Source of the DNA: an uncultured Polynucleobacter sp.
GTDB taxonomy: Bacteria; Pseudomonadota; Gammaproteobacteria; Burkholderiales; Burkholderiaceae
Direction of reading: 5' to 3'
DNA length: 7,103 bases
NCBI GenBank assembly: GCA_937996825.1
Contig: CALKUJ010000361.1
Coordinates: 1-7,103, forward strand
Below the pieces are notes generated by a model that ran no database searches, was not told the origin of the DNA, and was given only the letters and a program-made list of their open reading frames with translations. This document shows positions 1 through 6,676 of the stretch, one piece after another (position 1 is the first letter of the stretch; each line of letters starts with the position of its first letter). A program made the position numbers and the translations under genes.

Positions 1-816
1 AGAACTGAAGCTGATATCGATAAAGGTTTCCAAGATTATCGATTTGACAATATCTCAAGCTCCATCTATCAGTTTGTTTGGGATGAGTATTGCGATTGGT
101 ATTTAGAGCTTGCCAAAGTTCAATTACAAAACGGTACGCCCGCACAACAACGCGCTACCCGTAGGACTCTTTTGCGCGTTCTTGAGACCATCTTGCGCTT
201 GGCCCATCCAGTGATCCCATTCATCACTGAAGAGCTATGGCAAATCGTTGGCCCAATGTCCGGCAAGGATCTTGATAAACAAGAAAAGCAAACGATTGCA
301 TTACAGGCTTACCCAATCGCTCAGCCAGAAAAGATATGCACAAAGAGCGAAGCATGGGTTGCTGAAGTGAAAGCCCTGGTGGACGCTTGTCGCAACCTCA
401 GAGGTGAAATGCAAATCTCTCCAGCACAACGCGTGCCTTTGTACATCAAAGGTGATTCAGAGTTCTTGAAAGTCGCCGCTTCGTATATTCAGGCATTGGC
501 AAAGTTATCAGAAGTAAAAATTTACGAAGATGATGTCAGCCTAGAAAAAGATGGTGCAGGTGCACCGGTGGCGATCGTGGGTAACACCAAAATTTTGCTC
601 AAAGTTGAAATTGATGCGGCTGCTGAAAAAGCTCGCTTGAATAAAGAAATTGAGCGCATCAGCGCAGAAATCAATAAAGCTAATTCAAAGTTAAATAATG
701 AAAGCTTTGTGGCAAGAGCGCCCGAGGCAGTGGTGATTCAAGAGAAACAGCGCTTGGCTGATTTTGAGTCTTTATTAGAAAAACTGAACAGTCAATTAAG
801 TCGTTTACCATCCTAA
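1..816 (+). CDS. valS: Valyl-tRNA synthetase, C-terminal part (5' end outside window)
   Basis: Cytoplasmic class I synthetase that charges tRNA-Val. The frame is open from base 1 to the TAA at 814-816, giving 271 residues with no start in view. Family members are about 900-960 residues, so roughly the first two thirds, including the HIGH and KMSKS catalytic motifs and the editing domain, lie upstream. The visible part starts in the anticodon-binding helical domain: local residues 20-40 read SSIYQFVWDEYCDWYLEL, and HPVIPFITEELWQ falls at about 69-81. It ends in the typical ValRS C-terminal coiled coil, about residues 200-271, rich in K, E and L, with the family signature NESFVARAPEAVVIQEKQRL. 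A TTG at 172 could mimic a start, but homology continues upstream of it, so it is internal. galU follows after a single base, so the two are probably co-transcribed. Identification is by recognised family motifs. Confidence 0.95.
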   Translation, partial: RTEADIDKGFQDYRFDNISSSIYQFVWDEYCDWYLELAKVQLQNGTPAQQRATRRTLLRVLETILRLAHPVIPFITEELWQIVGPMSGKDLDKQEKQTIALQAYPIAQPEKICTKSEAWVAEVKALVDACRNLRGEMQISPAQRVPLYIKGDSEFLKVAASYIQALAKLSEVKIYEDDVSLEKDGAGAPVAIVGNTKILLKVEIDAAAEKARLNKEIERISAEINKANSKLNNESFVARAPEAVVIQEKQRLADFESLLEKLNSQLSRLPS

Positions 817-817
817 T

Positions 818-1684
818 ATGAATACAACTATCACCAAAGCAGTTTTCCCAGTCGCGGGTCTTGGCACCAGATTTTTGCCAGCGACCAAAGCAAGCCCTAA
901 AGAAATGTTGAATGTGGTTGATAAACCATTGATTCAATATGCCGTTGAAGAGGCCATGGCAGCTGGTATCACTGAAATGATTTTTGTCACAGGTCGCAGC
1001 AAACGCGCGATTGAAGATCACTTCGATAAAGCATATGAGCTTGAAGCCGAATTAGAAGCTAAGAACAAACAAGACTTATTGGCTTTGGTTCGCAGCATCA
1101 AGCCAAGCCATGTTGACTGCGTGTATGTCAGACAGCCAGAGGCTCTTGGTTTGGGTCATGCTGTTTTATGTGCTGAAAAATTAATCCGTGACGAAGCGTT
1201 TGCCGTTATTTTGGCCGATGACTTATTGGACGGCAAAGTGCCTGTGATGAAGCAAATGGTTGACCAATACCAACACTATCGCAGCTCTATCTTGGGTGTT
1301 GAAAAAATCTCCCCCGAGCAAAGCAAGTCATATGGTGTGATTGATGGCAAGCTATTTGATGACCGCATTTACAAACTCAGCGGCATTGTTGAAAAACCAG
1401 CCCCAGCAGATGCCCCATCAAACATGGGCGTTGTGGGTCGCTATATTTTGTCTTCAAGAATTTTTGACCATATCAAAACAATCAAACCAGGTGCAGGCGG
1501 GGAACTTCAGTTAACCGATGCGATTCAGTCACTGCTCAGTCAAGAGCAGGTTCTGGCTTATGAATATGAAGGTGTGCGCTATGACTGCGGCAGCAAACTG
1601 GGCTACTTAAAAGCCACTGTGGACTTTGCCTTGCGTCATCCGGAAGTCAAGGAAGGTTTTAGCGAGTTCCTCAAAACTCGCTGA
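818..1684 (+). CDS. galU: UTP-glucose-1-phosphate uridylyltransferase (UDP-glucose pyrophosphorylase)
   Basis: Makes UDP-glucose and pyrophosphate from UTP and glucose-1-phosphate in the cytoplasm, feeding LPS, capsule and galactose metabolism. The 288-residue length is normal for bacterial GalU. The nucleotide-binding signature GLGTRFLPATKASPKEML is at residues 14-31. Other family blocks are QPEALGLGHAV (106-116), the metal-binding LADDLL (132-137), VEKP (191-194), GVVGRYIL (204-211), GGELQLTDAI (227-236) and YDCGSKLGYL (255-264). The ATG at 818 matches the usual GalU N-terminus, where ITKAVFPVAGLGTR comes within a few residues of the start. It lies one base after the valS stop (TAA-T-ATG), and I see no clear Shine-Dalgarno in the valS tail, which suggests translation coupled to valS. 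The stop is 7 bases from the convergent tusA stop. A HasC/GtaB-type paralogue has the same chemistry, so the function call is secure. Confidence 0.96.
   Translation: MNTTITKAVFPVAGLGTRFLPATKASPKEMLNVVDKPLIQYAVEEAMAAGITEMIFVTGRSKRAIEDHFDKAYELEAELEAKNKQDLLALVRSIKPSHVDCVYVRQPEALGLGHAVLCAEKLIRDEAFAVILADDLLDGKVPVMKQMVDQYQHYRSSILGVEKISPEQSKSYGVIDGKLFDDRIYKLSGIVEKPAPADAPSNMGVVGRYILSSRIFDHIKTIKPGAGGELQLTDAIQSLLSQEQVLAYEYEGVRYDCGSKLGYLKATVDFALRHPEVKEGFSEFLKTR
1661..1682. repeat. Hairpin at the galU 3' end, between convergent gene pairs
   Basis: AGCGAGTT (1661-1668) and AACTCGCT (1675-1682) are perfect 8-base inverted arms around a 6-base loop, extendable by a G-U and an A-U pair. The hairpin covers the last codons of galU and reaches into its stop codon. 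It also lies just downstream of the tusA stop on the other strand. Neither side carries a T-run in the direction of transcription, so it is not a canonical intrinsic terminator. It could still act as a weak terminator or 3'-end stabiliser for either convergent transcript, because the 7-base gap leaves no room for a separate one. Confidence 0.4.
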
Positions 1685-1691
1685 TCAATCC

Positions 1692-1925
1692 TTAGCGGCG
1701 CTTGAGATAAAAAACAAAAGCGTCGGCGACCTTTTCTGTTAACAGCAACTCATTGCCGGTGTGCTTGGCAAAGGTTGGAAAATCTTGCTCAGCGCCTGCA
1801 TCAGTTGCTGTTACTTTAAGAACTTCGCCACTTTGCATTTCTGCCAATGCTTTTTTGGCACGCAGAATTGGCAGCGGGCAATTAAGCCCACTGGCATCGA
1901 CTTCTTTATCTACTTGCTGACTCAT
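1692..1925 (-). CDS. tusA: TusA/SirA-family sulfur carrier protein
   Basis: Small cytoplasmic sulfur-carrier protein of 77 residues, the usual size for the family. The hallmark CPxP motif is present as LNCPLP, with the likely persulfide-carrying cysteine at residue 16. It follows the typical opening V-D-A-S-G-L-N-C-P. The rest fits the two-layer fold: helix PILRAKKALAEM, strand EVLKVTATD, then the D-F-P-x-F segment. TusA of E. coli passes sulfur toward 2-thiouridine in tRNA wobble positions; related proteins serve other sulfur-trafficking roles, and I see no TusBCD or TusE genes here, so the exact pathway is open. I chose ATG at 1925, which overlaps the alaS stop as ATGA, over a TTG at 1943 that would add six residues unlike the family N-terminus. 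No strong Shine-Dalgarno is visible, so translation is probably coupled to alaS. Confidence 0.88.
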   Translation of the reverse strand: MSQQVDKEVDASGLNCPLPILRAKKALAEMQSGEVLKVTATDAGAEQDFPTFAKHTGNELLLTEKVADAFVFYLKRR

Positions 1926-4549
1926 AGACGCTCTGATACCCAAGCTTGAACACTCTTAAGAGCCACCGGAAGACCTTTGGGATCAGTGCCGCCAGCCATG
2001 GCCATGTCAGGCTTACCGCCGCCCTTACCGCCCACCTGTTGAGCCACGTGATTCACCAAATCACCAGCTTTAACTTTAGCAATCGTGTCGGCAGTCACAC
2101 CAGCAGCTAATTGAACTTTTCCATCTTGCACGGAAGCTAAAACAATCGCAGCAGACTTCAATTTATTTTTAAGCTGATCCAATGTTTCTCGCAAAACTTT
2201 GGCGTCAGCCCCTTCTAATTGAGCTGCCAAGATTTTCACGCCGTTCACTTCAACAGCTTGTGCCATCAATTCATCACCTTGGCTTGCAGCAAGCTTAGAA
2301 CCCAAACGCTCGAGTTCTTTTTCCAAAGAGCGTGCGTGGTCTTGAAGCTGAGCGATTCTTTGAGCCAAGTCACTTGGCGTGGCTTTTAAGCTAACCGCCA
2401 ATTGATTAATCTGCGTGTCTAGCTTTTGTAAATAAGTCAGCGCACGGTCACCAGTGATTGCCTCAACTCGGCGAATACCAGCTGCAACACCGCTTTCAGA
2501 CAATATTTTAAAAATACCAATATCACCTGTTCGCTGAACGTGCGTTCCACCGCACAATTCTTTTGATGAGCCGATTTCTAAAACACGAACAGACTCACCG
2601 TATTTTTCGCCGAACAACATCATGGCACCCGTTTTCTGGGCATCGTCCAAACTCATCACTTTGGCTGAGGTTGCTGCATTCGCAAGAATTTCAGCGTTCA
2701 CCAACTGCTCTACCTGAGAGATCTGCTCTGGCGTCATCGGAGCGGTGTGAGTGAAGTCAAAACGTGTCTTATCAGCGTCGACCAATGAACCTTTTTGCTG
2801 CACATGTGCGCCCAATACTTCGCGCAAGGCTTTGTGCATCAAATGGGTAGCGCTGTGATGACGAATCGTTCTTGCACGTCTTTCTGCATTGACTTTGGCA
2901 TTGAGCTGATCGCCGACTTTGATTTCGCCTTCAAGAACTTGGCCGTGGTGACCAAACACATCTGCCTGAATCTTCAGCGTGTCCTCAACTTCAAACAAAC
3001 TGGACTGATTACGCAACTCGCCAGCATCACCGACTTGACCGCCAGATTCAGCATAAAAAGGTGTGTTATCTAGAACCAAAACAGCGTTGTCGCCTGCTTT
3101 GATCGAGGTTACTTGTGAGCCATCAACATAGAGTGCTAATACCTTGGCAGAGTCTTTGTTCAAAGTATCGTAACCATGGAACACGGTTGGCGCCCCACTG
3201 TATTCAAGACCTTGAGCCATTTTGAATTTACCTGCGGCACGTGCTTGATCACGCTGACGATTCATGGCAACTTCAAAGCCAGCTTCATCCACCGTCACAC
3301 CGCGCTCACGACAAACGTCCGCCGTTAAATCTAATGGGAAACCAAAAGTGTCATGTAATTTGAAGGCCGTTTCACCGTCAATTACCTTTGAACTATTGGT
3401 CAAAGCAGCCTCAAGAATTTCCATACCATTGGAGATGGTTTGGAAAAATCTTTCTTCTTCTTGTTTGAGGACTTCAGTCACTCTGGCTTCATTGGCTTTT
3501 AATTCTGGATAAGCATCACCCATTTCTTTGACCAAAGCATTGACCAGCTTATGGAAAAATGGGGCGCGAGCACCTAATTTATAACCGTGACGAATCGCAC
3601 GACGGGTGATGCGACGTAAAACGTAGCCACGTCCTGCGTTACCAGGAATCACACCATCTGCAACGGTGAATGAACATGCACGAATATGGTCAGCAATCAC
3701 TTTGAGGGACGGACTATTGGCATCACAGTCACCGGCACCAGCACCATCAACTGCTGCTTTAGCAGCGTTGAGTAAATTAACAAATAAATCGATTTCGTAG
3801 TTTGAGTGAACGTGCTGCAAAACAGCGGCAATACGTTCAAGACCCATGCCGGTATCAACACTCGGCTTTGGCAATGGGTGCATCACACCATCTTCATCGC
3901 GATTGAATTGCATGAAGACGTTGTTCCAAATTTCGATGTAACGATCACCATCTTCGTCAGGACTGCCCGGAGGACCCCCAGCAATATGGTCACCGTGGTC
4001 ATAGAAGATTTCTGTACAAGGACCACAAGGACCTGTATCACCCATCATCCAAAAGTTATCGGATGCGTAACGACCACCTTTGTTGTCGCCAATTCGAATG
4101 ATTCTTTCTGCTGGCACACCAATTTCTTTTTGCCAAATCTCATATGCCTCGTCATCTTCGGCATAAACAGTCACCCATAACTTTTCAGCTGGCAAGTTAT
4201 AAACAGTGGTCAATAGTTCCCATGCGTAACTGATGGCATCTTTTTTGAAATAATCGCCAAAAGAGAAGTTACCCAACATTTCAAAAAAGGTGTGGTGACG
4301 AGCGGTGTAACCGACATTGTCTAAGTCATTGTGCTTACCACCGGCACGGATACATTTTTGCGCTGTGGTCGCTCTGTTGTATGGGCGCTTATCAAAGCCC
4401 AAGAAAACATCTTTGAATTGATTCATGCCAGCGTTGGTGAACAACAAGGTCGGATCATCGCCAGGTACGACTGGACTAGACGAGACCACCTGATGGCCTT
4501 TGGATTCAAAGAACTTTAAGAAATTTTGGCGTATTTGAGTAACTTTCAT
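1922..4549 (-). CDS. alaS: Alanyl-tRNA synthetase
   Basis: Class II synthetase that charges tRNA-Ala and removes mischarged Ser and Gly; cytoplasmic. The 875 residues are full length (about 876 in E. coli). The aminoacylation domain starts with FLKFFESKGH at 10-19. Motif 2 is around RHHTFFEMLGNFSFGDYF (84-101) and motif 3 is DTGMGLERI (232-240). The editing domain has FYAESGGQVGD (498-508), and its zinc ligands appear as HSATH (His565, His569) and CGGTH (Cys666, His670). A coiled coil at about 705-755 leads into the C-Ala domain, whose glycine-rich signature VGGKGGGKPDMAMAGG is at 839-854. All key residues look intact. The ATG at 4549 gives the expected MKVTQIRQNFLKFF opening; only a weak, distant GAG lies upstream as a ribosome site. 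It is transcribed divergently from tctB and its TGA overlaps the tusA start. Confidence 0.98.
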   Translation of the reverse strand: MKVTQIRQNFLKFFESKGHQVVSSSPVVPGDDPTLLFTNAGMNQFKDVFLGFDKRPYNRATTAQKCIRAGGKHNDLDNVGYTARHHTFFEMLGNFSFGDYFKKDAISYAWELLTTVYNLPAEKLWVTVYAEDDEAYEIWQKEIGVPAERIIRIGDNKGGRYASDNFWMMGDTGPCGPCTEIFYDHGDHIAGGPPGSPDEDGDRYIEIWNNVFMQFNRDEDGVMHPLPKPSVDTGMGLERIAAVLQHVHSNYEIDLFVNLLNAAKAAVDGAGAGDCDANSPSLKVIADHIRACSFTVADGVIPGNAGRGYVLRRITRRAIRHGYKLGARAPFFHKLVNALVKEMGDAYPELKANEARVTEVLKQEEERFFQTISNGMEILEAALTNSSKVIDGETAFKLHDTFGFPLDLTADVCRERGVTVDEAGFEVAMNRQRDQARAAGKFKMAQGLEYSGAPTVFHGYDTLNKDSAKVLALYVDGSQVTSIKAGDNAVLVLDNTPFYAESGGQVGDAGELRNQSSLFEVEDTLKIQADVFGHHGQVLEGEIKVGDQLNAKVNAERRARTIRHHSATHLMHKALREVLGAHVQQKGSLVDADKTRFDFTHTAPMTPEQISQVEQLVNAEILANAATSAKVMSLDDAQKTGAMMLFGEKYGESVRVLEIGSSKELCGGTHVQRTGDIGIFKILSESGVAAGIRRVEAITGDRALTYLQKLDTQINQLAVSLKATPSDLAQRIAQLQDHARSLEKELERLGSKLAASQGDELMAQAVEVNGVKILAAQLEGADAKVLRETLDQLKNKLKSAAIVLASVQDGKVQLAAGVTADTIAKVKAGDLVNHVAQQVGGKGGGKPDMAMAGGTDPKGLPVALKSVQAWVSERL

Positions 4550-4613
4550 GTGCGTAATTATGACTCAGAGAAGGCTCATTGGTATAAACCCTGAAAACAA
4601 AAAATGGGTATCC

Positions 4614-4630
4614 AAGCTTTAACAAAGCTT
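4614..4630. repeat. Inverted repeat AAGCTTT-AAC-AAAGCTT, possible operator
   Basis: Two perfect 7-base inverted arms, 4614-4620 and 4624-4630, are separated by three bases. The 17-base dyad overlaps the promoter-like hexamers of the divergent spacer, a position typical of a regulator binding site. Transcription factors with dimeric recognition, such as LysR or GntR types, often control carboxylate transporters, but no regulator gene is present here. It could also form a small RNA hairpin. No T-run follows on the + strand, so it is not a terminator for that direction. That it is an operator is inference. Confidence 0.35.
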
Positions 4631-4649
4631 ACAATTATGTCTTTATCAC

Positions 4650-4661
4650 TTTTTATAAAAA
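4650..4661. repeat. AT-only palindrome TTTTTATAAAAA upstream of tctB
   Basis: A perfect 12-base self-complementary AT tract lies just before the tctB ribosome binding site. It sits within a wider dyad, CTTTAT (4641-4646) and ATAAAG (4661-4666), whose right arm touches the Shine-Dalgarno. It may simply be easily melted or bendable promoter DNA. AT-only palindromes arise readily by chance in such sequence, so functional weight is low. Confidence 0.25.
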
Positions 4662-4664
4662 TAA

Positions 4665-4670
4665 AGAGGG
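4665..4670 (+). promoter_or_regulatory. tctB ribosome binding site
   Basis: AGAGGG lies 7 bases before the ATG at 4678, a good purine-rich Shine-Dalgarno at proper spacing. It supports that start codon. It contrasts with galU, alaS, tusA and glnS in this window, none of which has an obvious one. Confidence 0.75.
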
Positions 4671-4677
4671 CCTAACG

Positions 4678-5139
4678 ATGCATATACGCAGTCAAAAAGA
4701 CTTCGCCTCAGGAATCATGTTTGTACTTATCGGACTTGGTTTTGCCTACGTTGCGACAACCTACCCGATGGGGACCCCAGCCAAGATGGGTCCTGGTTAC
4801 TTCCCCTTTTGGTTAGGAATTGTTCTAGCCATCATTGGTGCCATTGTGACCATGACCTCGATGACTAAAAAAGGTCAATCTGACAAGCTCGCAAAATGGG
4901 ACTGGCTCTCTGTTTTGTGGGTCACTGGCTCTGTGGTTTTATTCGGTCTTATCCTTAAACCTATGGGCTTGGTTGTTTCATTGGCAATGTTGATTTTCAT
5001 TTCAGCGATGGCCAGCCATGAGTTCCATTGGAAGGGTACTGTTCTGAATGTGGTGATTTTGAACGTGATTGCCTACGTTGCCTTTATCTGGGGATTGAAA
5101 CTTCAGTTCCAAGTTTGGCCAAGCTTTTTAACTCCTTAA
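4678..5139 (+). CDS. tctB: Tripartite tricarboxylate transporter small membrane subunit (TctB family)
   Basis: Small integral inner-membrane subunit of a TctABC-type secondary transporter, which imports carboxylates using an ion gradient and a periplasmic binding protein. The 153 residues are the usual TctB size. The N-terminus DFASGIMFVLIGLGFAYVA and the loop MGPGYFPFWLG (37-47) are the typical family signatures. Hydrophobic stretches at about 11-28, 42-60, 76-93, 96-112 and 120-140 suggest four or five membrane helices, with a short charged loop at 62-74. The ATG at 4678 is backed by a good Shine-Dalgarno. tctA follows after 19 bases, the standard B-A order. A tctC gene, usually just upstream in this family, is absent; alaS lies there instead, pointing away. 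The substrate (citrate, tartrate, glutarate, an aromatic acid or other) cannot be read from the sequence. Confidence 0.9.
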   Translation: MHIRSQKDFASGIMFVLIGLGFAYVATTYPMGTPAKMGPGYFPFWLGIVLAIIGAIVTMTSMTKKGQSDKLAKWDWLSVLWVTGSVVLFGLILKPMGLVVSLAMLIFISAMASHEFHWKGTVLNVVILNVIAYVAFIWGLKLQFQVWPSFLTP

Positions 5140-5144
5140 ATCTC

Positions 5145-5148
5145 GGAG
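5145..5148 (+). promoter_or_regulatory. tctA ribosome binding site
   Basis: GGAG, within CGGAGAAG, lies 10 bases before the ATG at 5159 in the short tctB-tctA gap. It supports that start and independent initiation of tctA on a shared tctBA message. Confidence 0.7.
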
Positions 5149-5158
5149 AAGATACATC

Positions 5159-6661
5159 ATGGAATTATTAGATAACCTGGCGCTGGGTTTCACCACCGCT
5201 TTGACGGTGCAAAATTTACTTTACTGCTTTATCGGCGTTTTATTAGGCACGATGATCGGTGTTTTACCGGGCTTGGGCCCAATCGCTACGATTGCGATGC
5301 TTTTGCCTGCTACATATGCATTACCTCCAATTGCTGCGCTCATCATGTTGGCCGGTATTTACTACGGTGCTCAGTATGGTGGCTCTACCACGGCGATTTT
5401 GGTCAACATCCCTGGAGAATCATCCTCGGTGGTGACTGCGATTGACGGTTACCAAATGGCCCGTCGCGGCCGTGCGGGTGTAGCTCTATTCACAGCTGGC
5501 TTCGGATCTTTCTTTGCTGGTTGCGTGGCCACTTTGGTTCTTGCTGCATTTGCTGCGCCATTGGCCCAAGTTGCTTTTAAATTTGGTCCTGCCGAGTACT
5601 TCTCACTGATGGTTTTAGGTCTGATTGGTGCCGTGGTTTTGGCATCAGGCTCATTGATCAAAGCGATTGGCATGATTGTGCTTGGCTTGTTATTAGGTCT
5701 GATTGGTACCGACGTTAACTCAGGTGTGGCTCGTTACTCGTTCGAGATCCCTGAATTAACAGACGGTATTGGTTTCGTGGCTATTGCTATGGGCGTGTTT
5801 GGTTTCGCTGAAATCATGAACAACCTTGAGCAAAAAGAGAAGCGCGAAACATTCTTGGACAAAGTGACGTCTCTTTGGCCAAGCAAGGAAGACTTCAAGC
5901 GCATGATGCCGTCGATTCTTCGCGGTACAGGTATTGGCTCAATCTTGGGCGTATTGCCTGGTGGCGGCGCTCCTTTGGCTGCCTTTGCTGCTTATTCTTT
6001 AGAGAAGAAAACTTCAAAGCACAGCGAAGAATTTGGTAAGGGTGCGATTGAAGGTGTGGCAGGTCCTGAAAGTGCTAACAACGCTGCATCACAAACTTCA
6101 TTCATTCCTTTGTTAACTCTTGGTATTCCACCAAATGCCGTGATGGCGTTGATGGTGGGTGCTATGACGATTCATAACATTCAACCAGGCCCACAGGTGA
6201 TGACTTCTAACCCAGCCTTGTTCTGGGGCTTGATTGCATCTATGTGGATTGGTAACTTGATGTTGATCATTTTGAACCTGCCATTGATTGGCGTATGGGT
6301 CAAAATGTTGACCATCCCTTATCGTCACCTCTATCCAGCTATTTTGGTTTTCTGCTGTATCGGTGTGTACACGGTCAACAACACCAACTTTGATATTTTC
6401 ATGACAGCCATTTTTGGTGTTGCGGGTTATCTCTTCTTCAAATTGGGTTGCGAAGCACCTCCATTGCTACTTGGCTTTGTTCTAGGACCAATGATGGAAG
6501 AAAACTTCCGTCGCGCCCTACTCCTCGCCAGAGGTGATTTCACGGTGTTCTTCACTCGTCCGCTCTCTCTTGGACTATTGATCGCTGCTGCGGCTTTGGT
6601 GGTGATTGTGGCTCTACCGGCGGTGAAAAAAACCAGAGAAGAGGCTTTCGTCGAAGAATAA
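5159..6661 (+). CDS. tctA: Tripartite tricarboxylate transporter large membrane subunit (TctA family)
   Basis: Large inner-membrane subunit that forms the translocation path of the TctABC-type carboxylate transporter. The 500 residues match the family's usual length, with about ten to twelve hydrophobic segments along the protein. Family blocks include GVLPGLGPIATIAMLLP (34-50), YGGSTTAILVNIPGESSS (73-90) and the adjacent AIDGYQMARRGRAG (94-107). The second half repeats the theme with GSILGVLPGGGAPLAAFAAY (260-279), then GPESANNAA (302-310) and LGIPPNAVMALMVGAM (321-336). This pseudo-repeat is known in the family and suggests two related halves. The C-terminus ends in a short charged tail, KKTREEAFVEE. 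The start at 5159 is backed by GGAG. It should work with TctB from the same transcript and a TctC/Bug binding protein encoded elsewhere. Substrate is unknown. glnS begins 15 bases after the stop. Confidence 0.95.
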   Translation: MELLDNLALGFTTALTVQNLLYCFIGVLLGTMIGVLPGLGPIATIAMLLPATYALPPIAALIMLAGIYYGAQYGGSTTAILVNIPGESSSVVTAIDGYQMARRGRAGVALFTAGFGSFFAGCVATLVLAAFAAPLAQVAFKFGPAEYFSLMVLGLIGAVVLASGSLIKAIGMIVLGLLLGLIGTDVNSGVARYSFEIPELTDGIGFVAIAMGVFGFAEIMNNLEQKEKRETFLDKVTSLWPSKEDFKRMMPSILRGTGIGSILGVLPGGGAPLAAFAAYSLEKKTSKHSEEFGKGAIEGVAGPESANNAASQTSFIPLLTLGIPPNAVMALMVGAMTIHNIQPGPQVMTSNPALFWGLIASMWIGNLMLIILNLPLIGVWVKMLTIPYRHLYPAILVFCCIGVYTVNNTNFDIFMTAIFGVAGYLFFKLGCEAPPLLLGFVLGPMMEENFRRALLLARGDFTVFFTRPLSLGLLIAAAALVVIVALPAVKKTREEAFVEE

Positions 6662-6676
6662 ATTTACAATGTGGGT

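Larger units (their letters stand above)
4550..4677. promoter_or_regulatory. Divergent alaS / tctBA intergenic control region
   Basis: This 128-base spacer separates the start codons of alaS (left, minus strand) and tctB (right, plus strand), so both promoters should lie in or near it. It is clearly more AT-rich than the flanking genes. Promoter-like pieces toward tctB are TACAAT at 4630-4635 (5 of 6 to a sigma-70 -10 box, with no good -35) and TTAACA at 4619-4624 (5 of 6 to a -35 box, with only a weak TATCAC 19 bases on). Toward alaS, CATAAT on the minus strand (4639-4634) resembles a -10 box, again without a good -35. Exact start sites cannot be assigned by eye. Two dyad elements inside it are listed separately. 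Confidence 0.5.

Noticed and set aside
172..816. A separate 214-residue gene starting at TTG 172
   Set aside because: The same frame is open to base 1 and already encodes ValRS anticodon-domain sequence upstream, so this is only the tail of valS.
680..1021. Minus-strand open frame of 113 codons opposite the valS/galU junction
   Set aside because: It lies fully antisense to two well-identified genes, has no recognisable family character and is best read as a shadow.
1692..1943. Longer tusA form starting at TTG 1943
   Set aside because: It would add six residues unlike the family start and overlap alaS further; the ATG at 1925, in an ATGA overlap with the alaS stop, is the better start.
3806..4180. 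Plus-strand open frame of 124 codons opposite alaS
   Set aside because: Antisense to the conserved AlaRS catalytic domain; the translation shows no domain and no ribosome site supports it. The other + strand frames inside alaS (2563-2754, 2795-3073, 3264-3512, 4331-4519) are rejected for the same reason.
4654..4659. TATAAA as a -10 box for tctB
   Set aside because: The transcript would start at about the Shine-Dalgarno, leaving it truncated, and no -35 box fits.
4550..4677. Riboswitch or T-box leader for alaS or tctBA
   Set aside because: The spacer is only 128 bases for two leaders, shows no T-box-like conserved element or terminator/antiterminator pair, and T-boxes are not expected in betaproteobacteria.
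5449..5673. Minus-strand open frame opposite tctA (and another at 6113-6328)
   Set aside because: Both are antisense to conserved TctA membrane segments and have low-complexity or unfamiliar translations.
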